This document shows positions 54,747 to 63,912 of a stretch of 64,000 nt of DNA, piece after piece. The stretch is taken from NCBI GenBank assembly GCA_031275085.1, contig JAISPG010000073.1:62001-126000 (forward strand), read 5' to 3'. Below the pieces are notes generated by a model that was given only the letters and a program-made list of their open reading frames with translations, searched no databases and was not told the DNA's origin. Within the stretch, counting starts at the first letter, position 1. Each line of letters starts with the position of its first letter. The translations under genes and the position numbers were made by a program. The DNA comes from Bacteroidales bacterium. Its GTDB lineage: Bacteria > Bacteroidota > Bacteroidia > Bacteroidales > ML635J-15.

Positions 54747-56195
54747 CTATTTGTTAAATTCTTCCAATGCCCGGCTTCCCCATGATTCGTCAGCATTCAG
54801 GTTATCAAAATTGGAAAATGTATTATTACGTTTTTGCAACATACGTTCCCAGTTTGGGGCTTTAACTTCGCCAGTAGCATTAGAATGTAACAACTCAAAA
54901 TCTTTACCTACGATATTGGGATTATAAAAAACAAACTTTCTGTTTGTTTCTGTTGGAGTTTTCCAATATGTCCATATCTCATAAGGATATGCACTAGGCT
55001 CATGTTTTGAAGTATAAATAGAGTTAGGAGCTCCGTATTTAAGATATATTACTCCCATGTCAGTCTCATAGCCTTTACGTATAGAAGTTTGATAAAGCCT
55101 GTTCACATATTTTATCTGTTCATTATATTCTTTCCATACATCATTTGGATTTATATTATTCCTGGAAATCCAGAATTGAACGAAAAAATTTTGTAAAGCT
55201 CCTAACGATGAGCCTTTTACCTGATGATCTATAAACCGCTGCTCATTTATATTGGCAATGGGACGTAAAGATTTGATATAACCTACCAAAGAATCTATTG
55301 AGCTCATTTCACCACTGAAAGTAGCATAAATATCAAACTCTTTGACAAGTTCAGCTATTTCTGCATTTTCATCAACTAAATTACTACGCTGAAAAAAATA
55401 TTTCTCCTTTTTCAAAGACTGATTTTCCCTGTCTCTTATATCCAGTACCAAATTATAATTTCCGGAAGGTAAATCTTTTATATTCAACTCTCCAATAAAT
55501 GGTATAATATTTTTTCCAGACATTTTTTTAAACCTGCTGTACTTATCAATTTCCCTTGATGTTTCATAATTTTCTATATAATACCTGAGTATAAAATCAT
55601 CATTAATTACTTTGTCAGAATTATATAATTCAATATAAAAACTCAACTTTTCAACATTGGGAGGGAAAAAATTGGAAACATAAGGTATTATATCATATCC
55701 GTTTTTTGAAATAATTGTTTCCTGAGTTGTTTTGGAAACACTTTCAATAAATTCAATACCTCCGAAACTTAAGTCTTTATCCGAAAACTCAACAGATATA
55801 ATATCAGCATAAATACTTCCTGCGGATTCCGAATTTTTATCCTTAACATGTATTTCAAAGTTATAAATTCCGTTTGCTAAGCTTATTCTTTGTACATCAA
55901 CAAAATTCGGTTTTGTTCCTGAAATATCATTTATTTCAGGACTAAAAAGAGAATATTTATCAGCATGAACAATATTTCCACTTTGTTTAAACAATAATAA
56001 AATTTCTATTTCTGCCTGATATGTTCCAGATTGAGTTTCTTTGTAAACAAGAGATTCTCCTATAGTACTCATGTACGTTTCAACGTATGGTCCTTCCGGA
56101 GAATTATAAAATGCATATAAAAGATATACTTCAACATTCGCATAAGCTCCAACCCATAATACAATTGAAAATAATAATATAAAAATCTTCTTCAT
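54747..56195 (-). CDS. GWxTD domain-containing secreted protein
   Basis: A 482-residue protein with a signal peptide (cleavage after AYA, residue 19). The family motif, here GYETDMGVIYLKYGAPN (from residue 375), is the GWxTD pattern with tyrosine in place of tryptophan; SAYPYEIWTYW follows. The N-terminal part consists of beta-sandwich repeats. GWxTD proteins are typical of Bacteroidota and some other phyla, and their function is unknown. It lies between suhB and the kinase gene. Confidence 0.88.
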   Translation of the reverse strand: MKKIFILLFSIVLWVGAYANVEVYLLYAFYNSPEGPYVETYMSTIGESLVYKETQSGTYQAEIEILLLFKQSGNIVHADKYSLFSPEINDISGTKPNFVDVQRISLANGIYNFEIHVKDKNSESAGSIYADIISVEFSDKDLSFGGIEFIESVSKTTQETIISKNGYDIIPYVSNFFPPNVEKLSFYIELYNSDKVINDDFILRYYIENYETSREIDKYSRFKKMSGKNIIPFIGELNIKDLPSGNYNLVLDIRDRENQSLKKEKYFFQRSNLVDENAEIAELVKEFDIYATFSGEMSSIDSLVGYIKSLRPIANINEQRFIDHQVKGSSLGALQNFFVQFWISRNNINPNDVWKEYNEQIKYVNRLYQTSIRKGYETDMGVIYLKYGAPNSIYTSKHEPSAYPYEIWTYWKTPTETNRKFVFYNPNIVGKDFELLHSNATGEVKAPNWERMLQKRNNTFSNFDNLNADESWGSRALEEFNK

Positions 56196-56254
56196 ATTCT
56201 TGTTTGTTTTTGTTGCAAAATAATTATTTTTTTTAAGTTAACAAGCTATATTTA

Positions 56255-57052
56255 TTATCTGTTATTCATAAAATTATTAACTATAGTTATAAAATCTTCA
56301 AAGATAAGTTTATTTGATGCCACAATTTCCTTGCCAAAAAGATAATTATCAGTACCTTTAAAGTCACTTATTTTACCACCGGCTTCCTTTACAATAATTA
56401 TTCCTGCAGCGACATCATAAGGTTTAAGATCATATTCGTAAAAACCATCAAACCTTCCACATGCCACATAAGCAAGGTCGGTAGCTGCTGATCCTAAACG
56501 CCTGATCCCTTGTGTATTTTCTGTAAGGAATTTTAACAATTCAATATATTTATCAAGCCTATTAAATTCATGATATGGAAAACCTGTCGCCAACAAGGAA
56601 TCAGAAAAATTTTTCTTATCAGATACATTTATTCGATTTCCATTTAAGTAAGCTCCTCCGTTTTTGTATGCATAAAAACATTCATCAAAACCAATCTCAT
56701 AAACAACTCCTAAAATAATTTCATCATTCTTCTGTAATCCGATACTGACCGCACAAGGAAAAAAAGAATGGATAAAGTTAGTAGTTCCGTCAAGAGGATC
56801 AATTATCCAGTTATACTCCTTTTCTGTTTTCAATGTATCATTTTCTTCTGCAATAAAACCTGCTTCGGGTAAAAGTTTTTTCAATGACCTTATAATTAAT
56901 GATTCGCTTTCTTTGTCAATTGTTGTTACAAAATCATTCAATCCTTTTTTTTCTATATCAGAAGCAGATATTTTTCCAATATTATTTCTAATAATATTTC
57001 CAGCATCTTTAGCTGTTCTTATAACATAATTTAAAATTTTTTCCGGTTCCAT
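56255..57052 (-). CDS. suhB: Inositol monophosphatase family protein
   Basis: A 265-residue Mg2+-dependent phosphatase. Metal ligands lie in FIAEEND (Glu69/Glu70), IIDPLDGTTNFIH (85-97) and YDLKPYDVAAGIIIVKEAGG. Bacterial family members (SuhB) dephosphorylate inositol-1-phosphate and in some bacteria bind RNA polymerase/NusA for rRNA antitermination; the role here is not known. It starts 1 bp after mtaB. Confidence 0.9.
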   Translation of the reverse strand: MEPEKILNYVIRTAKDAGNIIRNNIGKISASDIEKKGLNDFVTTIDKESESLIIRSLKKLLPEAGFIAEENDTLKTEKEYNWIIDPLDGTTNFIHSFFPCAVSIGLQKNDEIILGVVYEIGFDECFYAYKNGGAYLNGNRINVSDKKNFSDSLLATGFPYHEFNRLDKYIELLKFLTENTQGIRRLGSAATDLAYVACGRFDGFYEYDLKPYDVAAGIIIVKEAGGKISDFKGTDNYLFGKEIVASNKLIFEDFITIVNNFMNNR

Positions 57053-57053
57053 T

Positions 57054-58355
57054 TTACAATATTTGAACAGTTAATGTTTCGCTGTCAGCAAAACCGGTTA
57101 ACTTAACTTTTACAATTTTATTTATCAAATCTTTATCGTAATTATACTCAACTTTTATATAATTATCAGTATACCCAAAAATTTTATTTCCTTTTCGTGT
57201 CGATTCAAATAAAACGTAAAATTCCTTTCCGATGTTGTCTTTCAGGAAATTATAATGCTTTTTATCCGATATATCCTTTATAACTTTCGATCTTTCCTGT
57301 TTTTGTTGTGATGTTACCTTAGGTTTAAAATTAAGAGCTTTTGTATTTTTTCTTTCTGAATACTGAAAATGGTGTATAAAAGAAATATCCAGAGAATTAA
57401 CAAATTTTACGGTTTCTTCAAAATGCTCTTCTGTCTCGCCATTAACTCCTACAATAAGGTCTATTCCAATAAACGCATATGGCATTACTCCTTTTATTTT
57501 TTCTATTTTGTATCTGAACAAATGAGTATCATACTTTCTGTTCATAAGTTTAAGTATTGTATCTGAACCTGACTGTAACGGGATATGAAAATGCGGCATA
57601 AATTTTTTGTTTGTTGCGGCAAAATCAATTATCTCATCTGAAAGCAGATTAGGTTCGATACTACCTATACGAAATCTTTCCAATCCTTCGATATCAGACA
57701 AAGAACATAAAAGTTCCTGGAAACTTTCTCCTGTTGTTTTACCAAAATCCCCGATATTAACTCCCGATATAATAATTTCCTTTATTCCATCATCTACAAT
57801 ATTTCTGGCATTAGATATTATTTCTGTAACTGGCTGGTTACGGCTTCTACCTCTGGCATACGGTATAGTGCAATAAGAACAAAAATAATCGCAACCATCC
57901 TGAACTTTCAGAAATGACCTTGTCCTGTCTCCTTTTGAAAAAGCAGGAAAAAAAGTTTTCATTTCTTTATGATCAGTGGTGATTATGTCAGGAACTTCAT
58001 TTTTCTTAAAATTATGAATAATTTTCCGGATTTCGTCTTTGTTGTTTACTCCAAATATATAATCTACTCCGAACGTTTTTTTTATCTCATCAGTATTAAG
58101 TTGCGCATAACAGCCTGTAACTATTATAACCGCATCGGGATTTATATGTAAAGCTTTTGAAATTGAATTCCTGCTTTTTTTATCTGCATTGGATGTTACG
58201 GAACACGAATTAATTACATAAAAGTCGGCAAATTCGTTGAATTTTACAATTTTAAAATTTTCCGTAATAAAAAAACGGGAAATAGTCGAAGTTTCTGCAA
58301 AGTTTAGCTTGCAGCCTAATGTGTAAAATGCGACTTTTTTAATTTTATTTTGCAT
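57054..58355 (-). CDS. mtaB: tRNA (N6-threonylcarbamoyladenosine(37)-C2)-methylthiotransferase MtaB
   Basis: A 433-residue radical SAM methylthiotransferase from ATG 58355 (MQNKIKKVAFYTLGCKLN); an upstream ATG at 58376 overlaps a promoter element. It turns t6A37 of tRNA into ms2t6A. The auxiliary cluster uses Cys15, Cys51 and Cys82; the radical SAM motif is Cys155, Cys159 and Cys162 in GCDYFCSYC. TLGCKLNFAET marks MtaB rather than RimO or MiaB. The TATAAATTTG-containing box (CAAATTTA at 58374-58381) is its likely -7 element. First gene of the mtaB-suhB-GWxTD-kinase-LOG transcript. Confidence 0.94.
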   Translation of the reverse strand: MQNKIKKVAFYTLGCKLNFAETSTISRFFITENFKIVKFNEFADFYVINSCSVTSNADKKSRNSISKALHINPDAVIIVTGCYAQLNTDEIKKTFGVDYIFGVNNKDEIRKIIHNFKKNEVPDIITTDHKEMKTFFPAFSKGDRTRSFLKVQDGCDYFCSYCTIPYARGRSRNQPVTEIISNARNIVDDGIKEIIISGVNIGDFGKTTGESFQELLCSLSDIEGLERFRIGSIEPNLLSDEIIDFAATNKKFMPHFHIPLQSGSDTILKLMNRKYDTHLFRYKIEKIKGVMPYAFIGIDLIVGVNGETEEHFEETVKFVNSLDISFIHHFQYSERKNTKALNFKPKVTSQQKQERSKVIKDISDKKHYNFLKDNIGKEFYVLFESTRKGNKIFGYTDNYIKVEYNYDKDLINKIVKVKLTGFADSETLTVQIL

Positions 58356-58451
58356 TAAAAAAAATTTATAATGCAAATTTATAATAAATAATAAAGCAGG
58401 GATATAAAATTTTATATTCCTACTTTATGAAGATATATTGTTTTAACATTG

Positions 58452-58658
58452 TTATCCCCTGTCCAATGTACCTGAATCAGGATTTATTTTTTCAACCGAT
58501 GCTTTTATTTCTTCATCGCTAAGTATGTCGTTTTTCTTATCGGTCTTTTTTTCAGCATTTAATTCATCAATTGTTATCTGAACGTCTTGATATTCCTCAT
58601 TACATGATTTAATAACAGTTTTTGTTGTCTTTTCCTGTTTGTTAACTTTTTCTGACAT
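58452..58658 (-). CDS. Small hydrophilic hypothetical protein
   Basis: A 68-residue charged protein from ATG 58658 (MSEKVNKQEKTTKTV). It has no hydrophobic core, and is rich in lysine, glutamate and aspartate (ELNAEKKTDKKNDILSDEEIKASVEKI), with one cysteine. It could be a disordered small protein or a chance frame. It lies between mtaB and the divergent Ca2+-ATPase gene. No family recognised. Confidence 0.45.
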   Translation of the reverse strand: MSEKVNKQEKTTKTVIKSCNEEYQDVQITIDELNAEKKTDKKNDILSDEEIKASVEKINPDSGTLDRG

Positions 58659-58800
58659 AATTAAAATATTTTTAGTTTTAGATAATAACATATTAATAAT
58701 TATTTTGTTTATTTATTAAGTTTTTATTTAAAATATGTTTTAACAATTTCTTAAAATAAGTACCCAAAACTTTTATATAATTTAGTGGCAAATTATTATT

Positions 58801-61440
58801 ATGGCAAATTATTATAATAAATCTACAGAAAATACAGAAAAGGATTTCGACACATCACATAATAGAGGGTTATCTTCTGAAGAAGTTGAAATCAGGATAA
58901 AAAAATATGGATACAATGAATTGAAAATTCATAGAAAAAGAAGTATCATCAAAATATTTATATCGCAGTTAAAAAGTTTTATGATTATTATCCTGATAAT
59001 AGCTGCCATTGTTTCAGGAGTAATAGGTATAAAAGAAGGAGAAGGTTTGCTGGATACTTATGTAATATTAAGTATAGTATTATTAAACGCTATAATAGGA
59101 ACATTACAGGAAAAAAAAGCTCAGTCATCGCTGGAGGCATTAAAAAAATTGAGTGCACCAAAATGTAAAGTTATAAGAAATGGTGAAGTTGTGGAAATTG
59201 AAGCAAAAGGCCTTGTTCCCGGAGATGTTGTTATAATAGAAACAGGAGATATAGTACCTGCAGACCTGAGATTAACTGAAACGACAAATTTAAAAATACA
59301 AGAATCTGCTATGACAGGCGAGTCTGTCCCTGTTGAAAAAAATACTAATATAATTGATCAGGAAAACGTTGCTCTGGGAGATCGGTTAAATATGGCATTT
59401 TCTTCAGGAATTGTAACATATGGCAGAGGTAAAGGAATTGTTGTAGCAACCGGAGCAAACACCGAAGTCGGAAAAATTGCCGATATGATTCAATCAGAAC
59501 CTTCTCCTGAAACTCCTATGGAACGAAGGTTGAATAATCTTGGAAAAATTTTGGGTATAGGAGTTTTAGCAATTTGTATAATAATATTTGTTGCAGGAAT
59601 ATTCTACGGACATTCATGGCTTACAATGCTCATGATGTCGATAAGCCTTGCAGTAGCTGCCATTCCGGAAGGACTACCAGCCATATCTACAGTTGTACTG
59701 GCAATTGGAGTGCAAAAAATGGTAAAACATAATACTATTGTAAGAACACTTCCATCGGTAGAAACATTAGGAAGTGCTACTGTTATTTGTTCCGATAAAA
59801 CAGGAACTCTTACACAAAATAAAATGACCGTAGTAGACTTATATGTTTTGGGAGAAAAAAATAAAATAGCAGATCAAACAACTACGGAAATTTCACCAAG
59901 TTTGAAATTATTGTTAGAATCATCTATTTTATGTTCGGATGCAAAATTATCCAATGAAGGAACAATAGGAGATCCGACAGAAACCGCATTAATTGATGTA
60001 GGATTAAAATTTGGCATAGATAAAAATGAACTTGAAAAAAAATATGTACGTGTGTCAGAAATCCCATTTGATTCCGACAGGAAATTAATGACTACTGTTA
60101 ATGAAGAAAATGGTATATACCGTGTTAACACAAAAGGAGGACTGGATGAATTACTAAATTGTTGTACACATATTCTGATAAATAATGAAATTACTGAACT
60201 ATCAGATTCAACTATAAAAAATATAAAGGAAAATAATATATCAATGGCTCAACAAGCTTTAAGAGTCCTGGCTGTTGCATATAAAGATATTAAAGATATC
60301 GAAAATAATGATTTTGAAAATAACCTTATATTTATTGGTCTAATTGGAATGATAGATCCGGCAAGGCCTGGAGTTAAAGAAGCTGTTGAAAAATGTAAAA
60401 CAGCAGGTATCAAACCGGTTATGATTACCGGAGATCATAAAATTACAGCTGCTGCAATAGCTACTGATATAGGTATCATGAAAGAAGGAGATAAAGTAGT
60501 TACAGGCGATGAATTGGAAAACATGTCTGATGAAAAACTCTATCAAGGCATCATGGATTATTCGGTTTATGCCAGGGTTTCTCCTGCACATAAAGTAAGA
60601 ATTGTTGATGCATTTCAAAAACATAAAGAAGTTGTTGCCATGACAGGCGACGGAGTAAACGATGCTCCTGCCCTGAAAAAAGCAGATATAGGTGCAGCCA
60701 TGGGAATTGTCGGTACAGATGTTGCAAAGGATGCGGCAGATATTATATTAACTGATGATAATTTTACTACAATAGTATCGGCTGTTGAAGAAGGAAGGCG
60801 TATTTATGATAATATTTTAAAAGCTGTACAATTCTTACTTTCAACAAATATAGGTGAAGTAATTTTACTTTTCATTGCATTTATGTCGAATATAGGTATT
60901 CCTTTATTACCTATACATATTTTGTGGATAAACCTTGTAACTGATAGCTTGCCGGCTTTAGCACTTAGTATGGATCCTGCAGAAGATGATATAATGACAC
61001 GTAAGCCCAGAAATCCGAAATCGGGTATATTTACAAAAGGTATGATCTGGAGAGTATCTTATCAAGGAATATGTCTGGGGTTAATATCCCTTGTTGCTTA
61101 CCTGATAGGGAAAAATGACGGAGGAGAAAGCATGGGACAGACAATGGCATTTATAACCTTGATATTGGGACAACTTTTACATGTACGCAATTTACATTCA
61201 AATAAAAAATCATTTTTCAGGACAAGTTTGCGTCATAATTATTACCTTCTTGGCTCAATAATAATATCTGTCGGATTAATGTTTATGGTACTATTTGTTC
61301 CTGCTTTAAGGGATATATTTAAATTTACTACATTAGACACTGTTCATTGGCTATATGCAATCGGTTTAGCCTTTGTTATGTTAATTGTTGTAGAAGTAAT
61401 GAAGCTATTTAAAATAAATACATCTAAAGATGAGTATTAA
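58801..61440 (+). CDS. Calcium-translocating P-type ATPase (P2A)
   Basis: An 879-residue P-type ATPase with about ten membrane helices. The phosphorylated aspartate is Asp332 in CSDKTGTLT; TGES (172-175) is the actuator motif; MTGDGVNDAPALKKADIG is the hinge. The membrane motif AAIPEGLPA (residues 287-294) has the glutamate of Ca2+-binding SERCA/PMR1-type (P2A) pumps. It exports Ca2+ (possibly Mn2+) from the cytoplasm. No metal regulator is adjacent. Confidence 0.93.
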   Translation: MANYYNKSTENTEKDFDTSHNRGLSSEEVEIRIKKYGYNELKIHRKRSIIKIFISQLKSFMIIILIIAAIVSGVIGIKEGEGLLDTYVILSIVLLNAIIGTLQEKKAQSSLEALKKLSAPKCKVIRNGEVVEIEAKGLVPGDVVIIETGDIVPADLRLTETTNLKIQESAMTGESVPVEKNTNIIDQENVALGDRLNMAFSSGIVTYGRGKGIVVATGANTEVGKIADMIQSEPSPETPMERRLNNLGKILGIGVLAICIIIFVAGIFYGHSWLTMLMMSISLAVAAIPEGLPAISTVVLAIGVQKMVKHNTIVRTLPSVETLGSATVICSDKTGTLTQNKMTVVDLYVLGEKNKIADQTTTEISPSLKLLLESSILCSDAKLSNEGTIGDPTETALIDVGLKFGIDKNELEKKYVRVSEIPFDSDRKLMTTVNEENGIYRVNTKGGLDELLNCCTHILINNEITELSDSTIKNIKENNISMAQQALRVLAVAYKDIKDIENNDFENNLIFIGLIGMIDPARPGVKEAVEKCKTAGIKPVMITGDHKITAAAIATDIGIMKEGDKVVTGDELENMSDEKLYQGIMDYSVYARVSPAHKVRIVDAFQKHKEVVAMTGDGVNDAPALKKADIGAAMGIVGTDVAKDAADIILTDDNFTTIVSAVEEGRRIYDNILKAVQFLLSTNIGEVILLFIAFMSNIGIPLLPIHILWINLVTDSLPALALSMDPAEDDIMTRKPRNPKSGIFTKGMIWRVSYQGICLGLISLVAYLIGKNDGGESMGQTMAFITLILGQLLHVRNLHSNKKSFFRTSLRHNYYLLGSIIISVGLMFMVLFVPALRDIFKFTTLDTVHWLYAIGLAFVMLIVVEVMKLFKINTSKDEY

Positions 61441-61498
61441 TAAAAAATACAGGTCAATAAATTTTCAATTAAATTAATTATTAAATAAATATAAATAT

Positions 61499-62650
61499 AT
61501 GAATAATTTCACATTTTGTAATCCTGTAAAAATAATTTTCGGGAAAGATACCATCTCAAAACTATCGAAAGAGTTATCAAATGATAGTAAAGTGATGATA
61601 ATATACGGAGGCGGAAGTATAAAAAATAACGGTGTTTATGATCAGGTAATAAATGCTCTTACCGGACATAAATTTGTTGAATTTTCCGGTATAGAACCAA
61701 ATCCTCATTATGAAACATGTATAAAGTGTGCAGATATGATACGCAGAGAAAATGTAGATTTTCTTCTTGCTGTTGGCGGAGGATCTGTAATTGATGCTAC
61801 AAAATTTATTGCAGCAGCAGCATTATATGACGGTGACGCATGGGATATAATGACAGGAAAAGGCAAAATAATAAAAGCTATGCCATTCGGAACAGTTTTA
61901 ACGCTTCCGGCAACTGGTTCTGAAATGAATTCCGGTTCAGTAATAACAAAAGCATCAACACAAGAGAAATTTGCATTTAACAGTACTCTTGTTTTTCCAA
62001 AATTTTCGGTGCTGGATCCTGAAACTACATTTTCTTTACCACCAAAACAAATTGCAAATGGTATTATAGATACTTTTGTTCATGTAATGGAGCAATATTT
62101 AACATATAACGTAAATGCAAAACTACAGGATTATTTTGCCGAAAGTATATTGAAAGTTTTGATTGAAGAAGGGTCAAAAGTTTTTGAGAATCCTTACGAT
62201 TATGATATACGGGCAAATCTCATGTGGGCTTCAACATGGGGACTTAATGGCTGGATAGCAAAAGGTGTGGCAGAAGATTGGTCGACCCATATGATAGGTC
62301 ATGAGTTGACAGCATTGCACGGAATAGACCACGGACAGACCCTTGCCATTGTATTGCCCGGAGTTATGGGTATTATGAAAGACGATAAAGAAGAAAAAAT
62401 ATTGCAACTCGGCGAAAGGGTTTTCAATATAACTGAAGGTTCTAATCAGGATCGTATAATAAAAACAATAGATGCTGTGGATAATTTTTTCCAGTCGTTA
62501 GGGATAAAAACAAGACTTACCGATTATAATGTTGGAAAAGAAACAATAGATAGTATTGTGAAAAGATTTGAAGACAGGAACTGGGCCTTAGGTGAAAAAG
62601 GAAATATAACTCCTGAGGTTGTAAGGGAAATATTAATTAAACGTATGTAA
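61499..62650 (+). CDS. Iron-containing alcohol dehydrogenase (YqhD-like)
   Basis: A 383-residue dehydrogenase of the iron-dependent family. The coenzyme motif is VGGGSVIDATKF, and the metal ligands lie around HVMEQYL, STHMIGHELTALHGIDHGQTLAI with several histidines. PATGSEMNSGSVIT and SLPPKQIANGIIDTFVH support the YqhD/butanol dehydrogenase subgroup, which uses NAD(P)H to reduce aldehydes to alcohols. It is 58 bp after the Ca2+-ATPase gene. Confidence 0.93.
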   Translation: MNNFTFCNPVKIIFGKDTISKLSKELSNDSKVMIIYGGGSIKNNGVYDQVINALTGHKFVEFSGIEPNPHYETCIKCADMIRRENVDFLLAVGGGSVIDATKFIAAAALYDGDAWDIMTGKGKIIKAMPFGTVLTLPATGSEMNSGSVITKASTQEKFAFNSTLVFPKFSVLDPETTFSLPPKQIANGIIDTFVHVMEQYLTYNVNAKLQDYFAESILKVLIEEGSKVFENPYDYDIRANLMWASTWGLNGWIAKGVAEDWSTHMIGHELTALHGIDHGQTLAIVLPGVMGIMKDDKEEKILQLGERVFNITEGSNQDRIIKTIDAVDNFFQSLGIKTRLTDYNVGKETIDSIVKRFEDRNWALGEKGNITPEVVREILIKRM

Positions 62651-62673
62651 TTGATAATAAATAGCATATATAT

Positions 62674-62722
62674 TAATTTGACATAGATTTTATAAAAAAT
62701 TTATAAAATCTATGTCAAATTA
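62674..62722. terminator. Perfect 23-bp-arm palindrome between adh and the nucleoid-associated protein gene
   Basis: Arms 62674-62696 and 62700-62722 are fully complementary around an AAA loop. It sits between two convergent genes, 23 bp after the dehydrogenase stop and 16 bp before the other stop. It is AT-rich, so it is a likely bidirectional terminator. Confidence 0.8.
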
Positions 62723-62738
62723 TTTTTGTGCTCACACT

Positions 62739-63779
62739 TTAATTTTCCTCGGTATAATAAATTTTGTAATATCTCCTCCCCTTTTCGTCTATTCCCTGCT
62801 CTATGAGATCACGATTTCCATGAACATAAATATGAAAATTTTTATCTAATTTTATTACACTTTTAAATATTCTTGCCTGTTTTTTTACAGCAGAACCTGA
62901 TATGTCAAACTCGTCTGCAATTTCCAGATTTCGTTCTTTTTCAAATACTGATTTATATTCGTTAAAACAATTTATAACTTCAGGTTGAGCCATAATTTCA
63001 TTTGCAAATTCAGTTAAGCCGAATTCGTCATTTTCTTTAAAATATTTTACAGATTTATTTAATAAATCAACCTGGTCTGCTTTTGTAATTTCAAATTGCT
63101 GAGGTAATTCCTTTGTTATAAAATCTTTTGTAAATGTAAGCAAATTATGAGTATTATAATATTTGTCTTTTATTTGCCTGACATGCAGAAAATCATCCAT
63201 CCAGTATTGAGCCTCCGCTCCTCTGTTTGTATGGTCAACTACCGCAACTACATAACCATTTTCCTGTTCTTTATTAAATATTATGCATCCTTTATCTAGT
63301 TTATTTATATTTATACCTTTCTCGGAATCGAGTTCAAAATTATCATGAAAACGGTCAACTTTCAGAAATGTATCTTTATTTTCGGATTTGAACAAACCTA
63401 CAGCATCAAAAGCTTCTCCGTCTAAAACCAAATTTTTGAAATATACTGTATAAAATTCGCCTTCTTTAATTTTTGGATGAATACTTTGTTCAAACAAATG
63501 TTTTGCAAGATTTACAGATTGTTCATATAATGCTCCATTATCTTCAAAAATCTTACTTATACATATATAAACCTCATTCATATTTATATCAATATCATGA
63601 TAAAAATGAAAATATTCTTCTGATTTGAATGGTGGAACAAAATAATTTAACAACAATTGTTTTATATTTTCTTCAACCCGTATTTCCGACTTTGACGGAT
63701 TAAAGAAATCATCTTCGGATTTATTTCCTACAAAATGAATTGCAAGGTTTGTTATTTCCGTATTTTCTAAGTATATCAT
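62739..63779 (-). CDS. Nucleoid-associated protein (NdpA/YejK family)
   Basis: A 346-residue soluble protein. It matches the 37-kDa nucleoid-associated protein family in length and by IYLENTEITNLAIHFVGNKS at the start, FHFYHDIDINMNEVYICISKIF, LFKSENKDTFLKV and the C-terminal FHIYVHGNRDLIEQGIDEKGRRYYKIYY. The family binds the bacterial chromosome, but its precise role is unclear. A TATATTTG box (CAAATATA at 63799-63806 on the plus strand) lies 19 bp upstream. Confidence 0.85.
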   Translation of the reverse strand: MIYLENTEITNLAIHFVGNKSEDDFFNPSKSEIRVEENIKQLLLNYFVPPFKSEEYFHFYHDIDINMNEVYICISKIFEDNGALYEQSVNLAKHLFEQSIHPKIKEGEFYTVYFKNLVLDGEAFDAVGLFKSENKDTFLKVDRFHDNFELDSEKGININKLDKGCIIFNKEQENGYVVAVVDHTNRGAEAQYWMDDFLHVRQIKDKYYNTHNLLTFTKDFITKELPQQFEITKADQVDLLNKSVKYFKENDEFGLTEFANEIMAQPEVINCFNEYKSVFEKERNLEIADEFDISGSAVKKQARIFKSVIKLDKNFHIYVHGNRDLIEQGIDEKGRRYYKIYYTEEN

Positions 63780-63862
63780 ACAAATATTTTAGGTGTCGCA
63801 AATATAATCAGAAATTTAGATCAATTACTAAAAATAGATAGCTACAAGATAATTAACATTGA

Positions 63863-63912
63863 TTAACAAATATATAAGTTCGTCAGAAACATATATTAAA
63901 CATATTTGTTAA
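63863..63912. repeat. 11-bp inverted repeat near the right edge
   Basis: TTAACAAATAT (63863-63873) and ATATTTGTTAA (63902-63912) are exact complements separated by 28 nt. It lies upstream of the nucleoid-associated protein gene; it could be an operator for it or for a gene starting at the window edge. The remaining bases to 64000 hold no clear gene. Confidence 0.4.
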
